A DNA stretch of 8,014 bases from Sedimentisphaerales bacterium (lineage in GTDB: Bacteria; Planctomycetota; Phycisphaerae; Sedimentisphaerales; SM23-30): NCBI GenBank assembly GCA_030634605.1, contig DAOWAK010000039.1, positions 1 to 8,014 of the forward strand. Reading direction: 5' to 3'. Shown one piece after another: positions 1-6,329 of this stretch (its first letter is position 1; each line of letters opens with the position of its first letter). The translations under genes and the position numbers were made by a program. The notes below the pieces were generated by a model. The model was given only the letters and a program-made list of their open reading frames with translations. It made no database searches and was not told the origin of the DNA.

Positions 1-1785
1 GCTAAGTTGCTCAGGTGGGGGCTGACTTTGGGGGCATTTTTGCTGGTTATATTCATTTGGTCAGCCAATCCAGCCCAGGCCAGGAGCAGAAAAAGAAACT
101 CCGATGCCGCTGCTGCCCGTCAGCAAAAAGCCGCTCAAAGAGCAACTCAACAACAGGCCAACCGCGAAGCAGCCCGTCAAAGAGCCGCTCAGCAAAAGGC
201 CTCACAACAGGCCGCCCGCCAAAAAGCCGCCCAGGATCGAGCGGCCCGACAACAAGCTGCCCGCCAAAAAGCCGCTCAGCAAAAGGCTGTACAACAAGCC
301 GCCCGACAAAAAGCCGCTCAGCAAAAGGCTGCACAACAAGCCGCCCGACAAAAGGCTGCCCGGAAATCAGCTCAACAAAGGCAGGCTCAGCAGTCAGCTC
401 AACGCAGCCGATCTCAACAGCAACCCATCCGGAAAACTGTTACCCGGCAATCTACCCGGCAACAAACTACCCAGAGAACTGTAAGTTCTTCCAACACAAA
501 TACTAACCAAGACTATCGCCGCGTGCCCCGCGGTGTCCGCCAGGCCAGGAGCAGCGCTTCAAGATCTTCCGGCCGTGACAGAAACACCTCAACCGCGATG
601 GTCTTTCCCCTGGCGACCAGGCCCAAAACCGCCGCTCCAACCCCATCAAGTGTTTCCAGCAATTCAGCATCGCCGCGACGTGTACCGCGGGGAGTTCTCA
701 ATACCCGAACCTACAGCAGTCGCAACCTCAGTCGCAACAGAGATACCCTTATTATTCAGGCGGAACCTACCTCAGGGCCGCCAAAGCCTGCGGTTTCGCC
801 ACAGCCAACCATTAAATCGCCTGCCGGTAACTCGGCGGTTACTGTTCGCCGGCACAATCCGAACCGTCCGAGCATTTCCAGAGAACGATCCAGTGACAAC
901 CGTGATCGTCGGCTGAGCGTTTCCAGGACACAGCCTCGCATCAGAGACAGAGATAATCGTACATCAGGCCGGACCGACACCGTGACAACCTCCGAACAAA
1001 TTGATTCGCTCAGTGTTTCGTCGGTGCGCTCCAGCGACATTACCCTGCATAACGCGCCGCGACCGCCTGCTCGCCCGCGCTACCGACCCAGAAACGTTCG
1101 GGTTGAAGTGGATCGCCACTATCACCCACGTTATATCGTTCCCAGGCCTATCAGTGTGATTCGCAACCAGACTACCGTAATTCATCGGGAAATGAATATT
1201 TTCGAGCCGCCCTATTATCCCGCCCCGATATTTGTTCCGTCACCAGTGATTGTTCAGCCGCCGGTGATTTACGAACCGACCGTAATAACCGAACCGGCAA
1301 TCGATCCGGTTGTGATAACCGAGCCTTACGTTGAGCCGGTGGACGACACTTATTCGGATTACAGCTGTGGCGACGACACTTATGCCGACGAGGATTATTA
1401 TGAAGACGAGGATTACGAGCAGGGCTACCCCTATAATCTCAGCGGCTCGGTTTACGGTTACGACGAAACCGGAGGATTGTACATCTACTCGGGAGAACCG
1501 GAGATCTCCATAATCAACACCGGGCAGGAATACCCGCTAAGCGATTATGAATATGATACCACTATCGACACCGGTGACTATGACTGGGTAGGCAGTTTCG
1601 ACTTCGATTATGACAGTGGCTATGATATCTTCGGCCGGCCGACTTTTTCGAAGTGCATCTGGTGCAACTGGGGCATCCCCTACAATTGCAAACACAGCCT
1701 CTTTTGCCAAAATCGCTTCGGTTGGGGCGGTGAAGATTTCATCCATTTTGATTGGCTGTTCTGGTCGCTGGGTTTCGAATGGTAA
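1..1785 (+). CDS. Exported low-complexity protein of unknown function, probably 5'-partial
   Basis: I do not recognise a family. The frame is open to the left window edge; the first in-window start is TTG at 7 (592 aa), but the real start may lie just upstream, because the frame continues as Ala-Lys before Leu-Leu-Arg. Numbering from TTG 7, residues 1-25 look like a Sec signal peptide (hydrophobic core, then PAQA before RSRK). Residues 26-140 are Gln/Ala/Lys/Arg repeats, probably helical. Residues 141-340 are Arg/Ser/Thr-rich and disordered, with RRVPRGV at 171-177 and again at 224-230. Residues 341-400 are Pro/Arg-rich. Residues 400-444 are Pro/Val-rich with repeated VITEP. Residues 443-546 are acidic and rich in Tyr/Asp/Gly. 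The tail 547-592 is Trp/Phe-rich with cysteines at 550, 553, 561 and 567. The basic front and acidic back suggest self-association or binding of envelope polymers; this is inference. It is followed by a 273-bp gap before mlaE and is probably a separate transcription unit. Confidence 0.75.
   Translation, partial: AKLLRWGLTLGAFLLVIFIWSANPAQARSRKRNSDAAAARQQKAAQRATQQQANREAARQRAAQQKASQQAARQKAAQDRAARQQAARQKAAQQKAVQQAARQKAAQQKAAQQAARQKAARKSAQQRQAQQSAQRSRSQQQPIRKTVTRQSTRQQTTQRTVSSSNTNTNQDYRRVPRGVRQARSSASRSSGRDRNTSTAMVFPLATRPKTAAPTPSSVSSNSASPRRVPRGVLNTRTYSSRNLSRNRDTLIIQAEPTSGPPKPAVSPQPTIKSPAGNSAVTVRRHNPNRPSISRERSSDNRDRRLSVSRTQPRIRDRDNRTSGRTDTVTTSEQIDSLSVSSVRSSDITLHNAPRPPARPRYRPRNVRVEVDRHYHPRYIVPRPISVIRNQTTVIHREMNIFEPPYYPAPIFVPSPVIVQPPVIYEPTVITEPAIDPVVITEPYVEPVDDTYSDYSCGDDTYADEDYYEDEDYEQGYPYNLSGSVYGYDETGGLYIYSGEPEISIINTGQEYPLSDYEYDTTIDTGDYDWVGSFDFDYDSGYDIFGRPTFSKCIWCNWGIPYNCKHSLFCQNRFGWGGEDFIHFDWLFWSLGFEW
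205..363 (+). repeat. In-frame tandem repeats of about 42 bp inside the exported protein gene
   Basis: Units start at 205 (45 bp), 250 (42 bp), 292 (42 bp) and 334 (partial, 30 bp), each beginning CAACAR and encoding QQAARQKAAQ followed by DRAAR, QKAV, QKAA or an ending. The units at 250 and 292 differ at only a few bases, so the last duplication looks recent or homogenised. More diverged copies of the same theme reach back to about 115 and on to about 420. The repeat keeps the reading frame, so copy number could vary without breaking the gene. Confidence 0.8.
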
Positions 1786-1938
1786 GCACCGGACAGCAAG
1801 GCGGTGAATAGTCAGACAGAAAATGACTGGCCGAATGGGGGTAAGGCTGAACTTTGGGGGTGGTTTTTCTGTTTCCTTCTACTTTTTTCCCGGTTAAACT
1901 AACTCAAACGTACAGGAATTTGTATTTAACTGTCTTAT

Positions 1939-2023
1939 GGGAACCTCTAAAAATTACTGTAGGATGGGCTTTAGCCCATGCTGAGTCATTGCAACCGATG
2001 TTTTGATAAGCAATAAATCGATT
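1939..2023 (+). repeat. Truncated copy of a MITE-like element (copy 1)
   Basis: These 85 bp align without gaps to 5494-5578 with 7 mismatches (about 92% identity). The left end GGGAACCTCTAAAAA is the exact reverse complement of the right end of copy 2 at 5577-5591, so it is an intact left terminal repeat. The internal hairpin ATGGGCT-TT-AGCCCAT lies at 1964-1979. The last 13 bp, including the right terminal repeat, are missing: the sequence runs into unrelated bases after 2023. The element ends 35 bp before the mlaE start, so it makes up most of the leader of that operon. It encodes no protein. Confidence 0.8.
1989..2017 (+). promoter_or_regulatory. Weak candidate sigma70-type promoter for the mla operon, inside MITE copy 1
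   Basis: TTGCAA at 1989-1994 and AATAAA at 2012-2017 are 17 bp apart, each matching four of six consensus bases. The site is 41 bp upstream of the mlaE ATG. In copy 2 the -10 position reads AAAAAA, so the one T that helps is specific to this copy. This is a pattern match only; AT-rich repeats give such matches by chance. Confidence 0.25.
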
Positions 2024-2058
2024 GAGCAGATACTGTCGGCGGTTATCCGGTCGCAACC

Positions 2059-2877
2059 ATGGAAAAAACCAACAGCAATTTAATAATCAGATGGCTGGAC
2101 GAGTTGGGTGGTTTTTGGCTGTTCGTCTGGCAGGTGATTTTTGGCGGGGTGTTTCGCAAACCTTCAGGACGGGCTTCAGCTGCCCGCGGGCGGGTCTGGG
2201 AACAAATGTACGAAATCGGCAACAAGAGCGTGCCGGTGATAATGATTACCGGGGCGTTCGTGGGAATGACCCTTGCGGTGCAGAGTTTCAATCAACTCAA
2301 AGGCATGGGCCTGGAAGATCACCTGGGCAGCCTGATAAACATTTCGGTCGTCAAAGAACTCGGCCCGGTGCTCGCGGCCATGATGCTCGCCGGCCGAGTC
2401 GGCGGGGCACTGACCGCCGAGCTGGGGACTATGCACGTTACCGAACAAATCGATGCGCTGCGGGTAATGGGAGCAGATCCGATTCGACACCTGGTGGTGC
2501 CGCGGTTCCTGGCTTGCGTACTGCTGACACCCTGCCTGACAGTTTACGCCGATTTCATGGGCGTGCTGGGCGGATATCTGATTACCGTGATTCATTTCGG
2601 CGTTAACAGCGAAGCCTACTGGCGGTTTAGTGCCGATGTCGTGGAAAAATGGGACCTGTCCGTTGGCATAACCAAGGGAATTTTCTTCGGGGCCGGTATA
2701 GCTCTGATCAGCTGTTTCAAAGGTTTCAACTGTGCCCCCGGCGCCCAGGGAGTAGGCAAAGCCTGCACCGAAGCGTTCGTGAGCAGTTTTTTGACCATTT
2801 TGATACTCGATTTTGTGCTGGCGGTCTTCTTCAAAACCATTTACGAAACCATCTGGGGTATTATTGTAATTCTGTAA
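2059..2877 (+). CDS. mlaE: MlaE/YrbE-family ABC transporter permease (phospholipid transport)
   Basis: This 272-aa protein is the inner-membrane permease of an Mla-type (MCE) lipid transporter. Family members form a dimer that holds the substrate path between the MlaF ATPases in the cytoplasm and the MlaD ring in the periplasm. The family signature is complete: ELGPVLAAMMLAGRVGGA at 100-117, then AELGTMHVTEQIDALRVMG at 120-138, then DP and LVVPR at 140-149. An amphipathic N-terminal helix (about 9-30) precedes the core, followed by membrane segments near 57-76, 96-118, 150-178, 203-221 and 240-270. A late motif GFNCAPGAQGVGKA at 222-235 matches the conserved Gly-rich loop of the family. Length is normal. 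The ATG at 2059 fits the usual N-terminus, but no convincing Shine-Dalgarno precedes it. It is the first gene of an E-F-D operon, with mlaF 2 bp downstream. Confidence 0.95.
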   Translation: MEKTNSNLIIRWLDELGGFWLFVWQVIFGGVFRKPSGRASAARGRVWEQMYEIGNKSVPVIMITGAFVGMTLAVQSFNQLKGMGLEDHLGSLINISVVKELGPVLAAMMLAGRVGGALTAELGTMHVTEQIDALRVMGADPIRHLVVPRFLACVLLTPCLTVYADFMGVLGGYLITVIHFGVNSEAYWRFSADVVEKWDLSVGITKGIFFGAGIALISCFKGFNCAPGAQGVGKACTEAFVSSFLTILILDFVLAVFFKTIYETIWGIIVIL

Positions 2878-2879
2878 AC

Positions 2880-3644
2880 ATGAATGAACCATCTAACAAC
2901 ATTCTTTTCGAATTACGTAACATTAAAAAATCGTTCGGTAAACTGATCGTGCTCGACGATTTGAACATGACCATTGCCCGGGGCAAAACCACCGTGGTAA
3001 TCGGCCCCAGCGGGTGCGGCAAAACCGTGCTGCTCAAGCATCTGATCGTGCTGATGCGCCCGGACCGGGGACAGGTGTTCTTCGACGACGTGCGCATCGA
3101 CAACCTCAACGAGGACAAGCTGATCCCCATGCGGCGGCGGTGTGGTTTTTTGTTCCAGGCCGGCGCTTTGTTCGACAGCGAAACCGTCGCCCGGAACATC
3201 GGGTTTCCCCTGCTCCAGCACACCAAATACCCCCAGAAAACCATCGACCGGATCGTCGCGGAAAAGCTCGGATTGGTGGGCATGAGCAACCTGGAAAATC
3301 GACTGCCCAGTCAGCTCTCCGGCGGCCAGCAAAAACGCATCGCCCTGGCCCGCGCCATCGCCCTGTCACCCGAAGTCATTCTCTACGATGAACCCACTAC
3401 CGGGCTGGACCCCATCCGCGCCGAAACCATTAACGACCTGATCATCAAGCTCCAGCAGGAACTGAAAATCACTTCGATCGTGGTCACTCACGACATGAAC
3501 AGCGCTTACAAAATCGCCGACCGCATCGTGATGCTCAACCAGGGAAAAATCGTCGCCGACGGCACCCCCGACCAAATCCGCAACAGCGACAACAAACACG
3601 TTAAAAATTTCATCCGGGGCCGCACCGAAGAACCGGGAAAATAA
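2880..3644 (+). CDS. mlaF: MlaF-type ABC transporter ATP-binding protein
   Basis: This 254-aa cytoplasmic ATPase powers the MlaE permease. All ABC motifs are present: Walker A GPSGCGKT at 42-49, Q-loop glutamine 93 in FLFQAGALFDS, signature LSGGQ at 146-150, Walker B VILYDE at 166-171 with catalytic Glu171, D-loop around 175-177, and the switch histidine 204 in VVTHD. FQAGALFDS in the Q-loop region is typical of the MlaF/Mkl group rather than amino-acid or sugar importers. The start is ATG at 2880, two bases after the mlaE stop. The frame is open further upstream, but that part only overlaps mlaE and does not look like ABC sequence. No clear Shine-Dalgarno is visible, so translational coupling to mlaE is likely. 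mlaD follows after 43 bp. Confidence 0.95.
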   Translation: MNEPSNNILFELRNIKKSFGKLIVLDDLNMTIARGKTTVVIGPSGCGKTVLLKHLIVLMRPDRGQVFFDDVRIDNLNEDKLIPMRRRCGFLFQAGALFDSETVARNIGFPLLQHTKYPQKTIDRIVAEKLGLVGMSNLENRLPSQLSGGQQKRIALARAIALSPEVILYDEPTTGLDPIRAETINDLIIKLQQELKITSIVVTHDMNSAYKIADRIVMLNQGKIVADGTPDQIRNSDNKHVKNFIRGRTEEPGK

Positions 3645-3677
3645 CCGCGAACCGCAAAATTAGTACGATACAATAAC

Positions 3678-3683
3678 AGGTGA
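3678..3683 (+). promoter_or_regulatory. Ribosome binding site of mlaD
   Basis: AGGTGA lies four bases before the ATG at 3688. It is the only clear Shine-Dalgarno in the E-F-D operon and supports independent initiation at mlaD, which is separated from mlaF by 43 bp. Confidence 0.5.
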
Positions 3684-3687
3684 TCAA

Positions 3688-4773
3688 ATGAAACAGGGCG
3701 GACGAAACGTAATGGTGGCGATCTTTGTACTGCTGGGAATGGCGGTGCTGGGCTGGTTGGTTTTCAAGTTCGGCGATCTGCCGGCCATGATCCATCGGGT
3801 GGACGCCGAAGAAATTGATGTGTATTTCCCCGAGGCGCCGGGTATCCAGGAAAACATCGACGTTTTGTTTTGCGGCTACCAGGTGGGCAAGGTAGTTTCG
3901 GTACAGCCCCCAAAATTGCTGCCTAATATACAAAATGAATTGCAGCAATCTTATCAGGTGGTCGTTCGCATAGCCATCGGCACCGATTATCAGATACCCA
4001 ACAACGTTTTGCCGAAAATTTATCGCCGCGGACTGGGCAGCAGTTATATGCAGCTGGTGATCGACCCGGCCAACCCCGGCGATGATGTGCTAACCGAAGG
4101 TGATCGGCTCCAGGGCGTAGTCTCCGAAGCCAGCGAGTTTATTTCCGAACCCACCCAACAGCGGCTCGACAACCTGGTGGATTCACTCACGGTTTTGAGT
4201 GACCAGCTCAAAGAGCAACTGGAACCGCTCCCCCCGGAAGTGGTCGATGTTTCCGATCCCAACAAAATCCGCGCTAACGTAACCACTACCGTGATGCGCA
4301 TGGACGAAATGTTTAAAAACCTTAATGTTTTAGTCGGTGATCCGACAACCCAAAAAAACTTCAAAAAAGCCCTGACGGATTTCTCGGCTCTTTCGAGTGA
4401 ATCTTACGCCGCCGTCAAAGAAATTCGCGTCTTCACCGAAGAGGCCGAAAAACTGCTCACCAAAGTATCCAACACCGTCGGCGACACCGGCAAATTCCTC
4501 AATCAGGCCCAGGAAAATCTGGAAAAAACCGGTGCTCAAATCCAAATCGCCGCCGACAGAATGGCCCAGGCTATGCAGCAAATGAACCTGCTGCTGCTGA
4601 AAATCTCCGAAGGCGAAGGCACCGCCGGTCGAATTGTCAACGATCCACGCCTTTACGAAGCCCTGGCCGACACCGCCGAAAATCTCAACCTGGCCATCAC
4701 CGAAATCCGCGAACAACTCGCCCTCTGGCGAGAACACGGCATCACCTACAAGGAGGGCAAAAAGAAAAAATAA
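3688..4773 (+). CDS. mlaD: MlaD-like MCE-domain protein with a long helical C-terminal region
   Basis: This 361-aa protein is the periplasmic MCE component that should sit on MlaE and carry lipid through the envelope. Residues 1-7 are cytoplasmic, 8-26 form one membrane anchor, and about 40-146 form the MCE domain, including APGIQENIDVLFCGYQVGKV at 50-69 and RRGLGSSYMQLVID at 113-126. From about 155 to 345 it is rich in predicted helix. Near the end, EGEGTAGRIVNDPRLYEAL (308-326) matches a motif often seen late in long MCE proteins. The protein ends in a Lys-rich tail. E. coli MlaD is only about 180 aa, so the helical part is extra; in mycobacterial Mce and PqiB-type proteins such helices form a needle or tube. 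No mlaC, mlaB or mlaA is next to it. The 3' end is 13 bp from the end of the converging HAD gene. Confidence 0.9.
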   Translation: MKQGGRNVMVAIFVLLGMAVLGWLVFKFGDLPAMIHRVDAEEIDVYFPEAPGIQENIDVLFCGYQVGKVVSVQPPKLLPNIQNELQQSYQVVVRIAIGTDYQIPNNVLPKIYRRGLGSSYMQLVIDPANPGDDVLTEGDRLQGVVSEASEFISEPTQQRLDNLVDSLTVLSDQLKEQLEPLPPEVVDVSDPNKIRANVTTTVMRMDEMFKNLNVLVGDPTTQKNFKKALTDFSALSSESYAAVKEIRVFTEEAEKLLTKVSNTVGDTGKFLNQAQENLEKTGAQIQIAADRMAQAMQQMNLLLLKISEGEGTAGRIVNDPRLYEALADTAENLNLAITEIREQLALWREHGITYKEGKKKK

Positions 4774-4786
4774 TCAACCCGGCCGG

Positions 4787-5473
4787 TCAGTCGAGCATTC
4801 GTTCCAAAAATTGCTTGTCAACCGTCTGTAAACTTTCCACAACCTGGTCCGCATGACTCAGCTGATCAGCATCGTGACTGTTGGTCACCGCCAGACAATG
4901 CATCCCCGCCGCCTTGGCCGACTGGACCCCACCAACGCTGTCTTCGATGACCACGCAATTTCCCGGCAAAATCGCCGGCTCGCTTTTCAACAAATGGTTC
5001 GCCTGCTCCAGAGACATAAGGTAACCCTGCGGATCAGGTTTGGACGCGGTTACGTCATCAGCGGCAATTATCACCATGAAGTAATCCTCAAGCTGATACC
5101 TTTGCAGCAAAAAATCAATTTCATGCCGGAACGAACCGGAACAAATTCCGCAGGCAATGTTATTCTGCCTCAGATTCTCCAGCAACTCGCCGATCCCGCC
5201 CAGCAGTTCACAATGCTCATCCAGGAATTTCATGAAAATCCGCTTTTTTCGCTCGACCAACTCATCGATCATCTCCGCGTCGGCAACACGATGATAATCC
5301 CTGCAAAGGTTGATATAAAATTCGCGATCATCGAAAGCGATGTATTTTTCGCAGTATTCCTGCCAACTCAACTCAATCCCTTCCTCGGCGGCAATTGCAC
5401 TCAGAGCTCGGTAGTGAGCTGCCTCACTGTCAACTATTACCCCGTCAAAATCAAAAATCACCATCTTCAACAT
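4787..5473 (-). CDS. HAD-superfamily hydrolase, beta-phosphoglucomutase-like subgroup
   Basis: This 228-aa cytoplasmic enzyme should be a small-molecule phosphatase or phosphomutase using an aspartyl-phosphate intermediate. Motif I is DFDGVIVDSE with nucleophile Asp8 and acid/base Asp10; motif II is Ser112 in GICSGS; motif III is Lys145 in ASKPDP; motif IV is Glu177-Asp178 in VVIEDSVGG. A helical cap lies at about 15-90, as in subfamily I. The DGV(I/L)VDSE form and the GVQSAKAAGM segment are typical of the beta-phosphoglucomutase/phosphoglycolate phosphatase group; the substrate cannot be read from sequence. I chose ATG at 5473 because the family usually has few residues before the first strand; an in-frame TTG at 5485 would add four residues (MDQT). 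It converges on mlaD and is probably monocistronic, with a MITE 20 bp upstream of the ATG. Confidence 0.9.
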   Translation of the reverse strand: MLKMVIFDFDGVIVDSEAAHYRALSAIAAEEGIELSWQEYCEKYIAFDDREFYINLCRDYHRVADAEMIDELVERKKRIFMKFLDEHCELLGGIGELLENLRQNNIACGICSGSFRHEIDFLLQRYQLEDYFMVIIAADDVTASKPDPQGYLMSLEQANHLLKSEPAILPGNCVVIEDSVGGVQSAKAAGMHCLAVTNSHDADQLSHADQVVESLQTVDKQFLERMLD

Positions 5474-5493
5474 AGTTTGGTCCAAAGATTAAA

Positions 5494-5591
5494 GGGTACC
5501 TCTAATAATTCCTGTAGGATGGGCTTTAGCCCATGCTGAGTCGTTGCAATCGACGTTTTGATAAGCAAAAAATCGATTTTTAGAGGTTCCC
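5494..5591 (+). mobile_element. Intact MITE-like element with terminal inverted repeats and TAAA target duplication (copy 2)
   Basis: The left end GGGTACCTCTAATAA (5494-5508) and right end TTTTTAGAGGTTCCC (5577-5591) are inverted repeats matching at 13 of 15 positions. The element is flanked by TAAA on both sides (5490-5493 and 5592-5595), consistent with a 4-bp target duplication. An internal perfect hairpin ATGGGCT-TT-AGCCCAT lies at 5519-5534. The 98 bp hold no ORF, so movement would need a transposase supplied from elsewhere. It lies just upstream of the HAD gene on the opposite strand, and a diverged truncated copy lies at 1939-2023 in the same orientation. Confidence 0.75.
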
Positions 5592-5774
5592 TAAAGTCAC
5601 CTTTCATTACTTCTCCAGCGTAAGGTAGTGAATTCCGACATTTTTTGCAATCTTGCTTTACCCATATCACGCCGCTGAATCATTTCGAACGACTTTTTCA
5701 GTATCAGACTGTAATTTTCTCGAATAGCTGTCACGCCGTTTATTATCGGACAAAAACCGTAAACCCTCTCAATA

Positions 5775-5803
5775 TACCCATTGGGTACAACAGTTTACTG
5801 TTG
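5775..5803 (+). repeat. Two abutting perfect hairpins
   Basis: TACCC-ATT-GGGTA (5775-5787) is followed with no gap by CAACAG-TTTA-CTGTTG (5788-5803). Both stems are perfect (5 and 6 bp). No T-run follows, so this is not an intrinsic terminator. It could be a protein binding site or a fold in a leader RNA. Confidence 0.45.
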
Positions 5804-5989
5804 CTTGTCTGGGCGGACCAAAATGAATTGACCTTTATCAGGATTTTTTCTTGCGATTGCCAAAACTGACGGGTATTAAATAACATCTGAGTGAGTTTTT
5901 TTTAACCAAACCTCATTGTAGTTAACTTTCGCAGTTTTACGTTTCGTTAATTGCACTCCAGCAGGGCCTTTAGGACGGTTTTTAATAAA

Positions 5990-6130
5990 ATGTACTTTCG
6001 TAAAGTTCACCGAACCTGTTTAAAATTGTCGTCCGCTTGGCCAAAAAAGGCCCTGCCGATCCGAAACCCAACCGAGCCGCTCAAGAAAAAGTGCGAAACC
6101 GCACATTGTAGTGAACCGGGAAAACCATAA
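5990..6130 (+). CDS. Doubtful small ORF (46 aa)
   Basis: ATG at 5990 to TAA at 6128-6130 encodes a Lys/Pro-rich 46-residue peptide with cysteines at 10, 35 and 40 (KKKCETAHCSEPGKP at the end). A TTG at 5951 would extend it to 59 residues. The nearest Shine-Dalgarno-like run (AGGACGG) is too far from the ATG to be persuasive. The patch 6030-6110 has gene-like base composition, and another frame there also reads as plausible protein (KIVVRLAKKGPADPKPNRAA), so it may be a decayed gene remnant. No family recognised. Confidence 0.15.
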   Translation: MYFRKVHRTCLKLSSAWPKKALPIRNPTEPLKKKCETAHCSEPGKP

Positions 6131-6165
6131 AAAAACAGACCAGAACGCTTATCAGTACTGAAAAA

Positions 6166-6260
6166 CCTGTTTTTTTCAAGATAATTTCGATCAGCGGTCG
6201 ATGTTCACATCATGACAACTTCAACTTTTATCGGCTTGGAGTTTGCTTTAAAAAAACAGG
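6166..6260 (+). repeat. Perfect 11-bp inverted repeat in the porin leader region
   Basis: CCTGTTTTTTT (6166-6176) is the exact reverse complement of AAAAAAACAGG (6250-6260). A further AAAAAAACAG at 6129-6138 could pair with the same central arm over 10 bp, so two alternative folds compete for it. The stems are mostly A-T pairs and therefore weak. Confidence 0.4.
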
Positions 6261-6316
6261 ATTACGAAATAACGCTGTTCTGCGGTGGAATGGCAACGAA
6301 ATTTTTATTGTCTCGG

Positions 6317-6323
6317 AAAGGAG
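6317..6323 (+). promoter_or_regulatory. Strong ribosome binding site that fixes the porin start
   Basis: AAAGGAG ends six bases before the ATG at 6330. It selects this start over the in-frame ATG at 6285, which would put 15 unlikely residues before a good signal peptide. Confidence 0.85.
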
Positions 6324-6329
6324 AAACCT

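Larger units (their letters stand above)
5592..6329 (+). other. Long intergenic stretch ahead of the porin gene
   Basis: About 740 bp with no convincing gene. It is visibly AT-richer than the flanking genes, except for a short GC-richer patch around 6030-6110. It contains two abutting hairpins (5775-5803), a doubtful 46-codon ORF (5990-6130), a small hairpin GTGCG-AAAC-CGCAC (6091-6104), and A7CAG/CTGT7-type inverted repeats (6129-6260). I could not identify a clear promoter or a known riboswitch class. The position suggests it holds the promoter and leader of the porin transcript and, on the far left, the promoter of the minus-strand HAD gene. Confidence 0.5.

Noticed and set aside
205..363. 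CRISPR-like array
   Set aside because: The repeats are directly tandem with no unique spacers and are in frame within a coding region.
15..506. Alternative long frames over the repeat region of the first gene
   Set aside because: The repeat is free of stops in several frames; only the chosen frame has a signal peptide and continues for 590 codons.
1786..1900. Intrinsic terminator after the first gene
   Set aside because: CACCG/CGGTG and AGTCA/TGACT can form 5-bp stems, but neither is followed by a T-run at the right distance.
2649..2879. Longer upstream start for mlaF
   Set aside because: The extra 77 codons overlap mlaE in another frame and show no ABC-family similarity; the ATG at 2880 gives the normal ATPase N-terminus.
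4853..5539. 228-codon plus-strand open frame opposite the HAD gene
   Set aside because: It is the antisense shadow of a gene with complete HAD motifs; its translation shows no known domain and it runs into the MITE.
5645..5869. 74-codon ORF in the region ahead of the porin
   Set aside because: No good Shine-Dalgarno, AT-rich non-coding composition, no recognisable motif, and it contains the two abutting hairpins.
6180..6329. Pho box ahead of the porin
   Set aside because: No pair of CTGTCAT-like direct repeats with 11-bp phasing was found, so phosphate control cannot be claimed from sequence.
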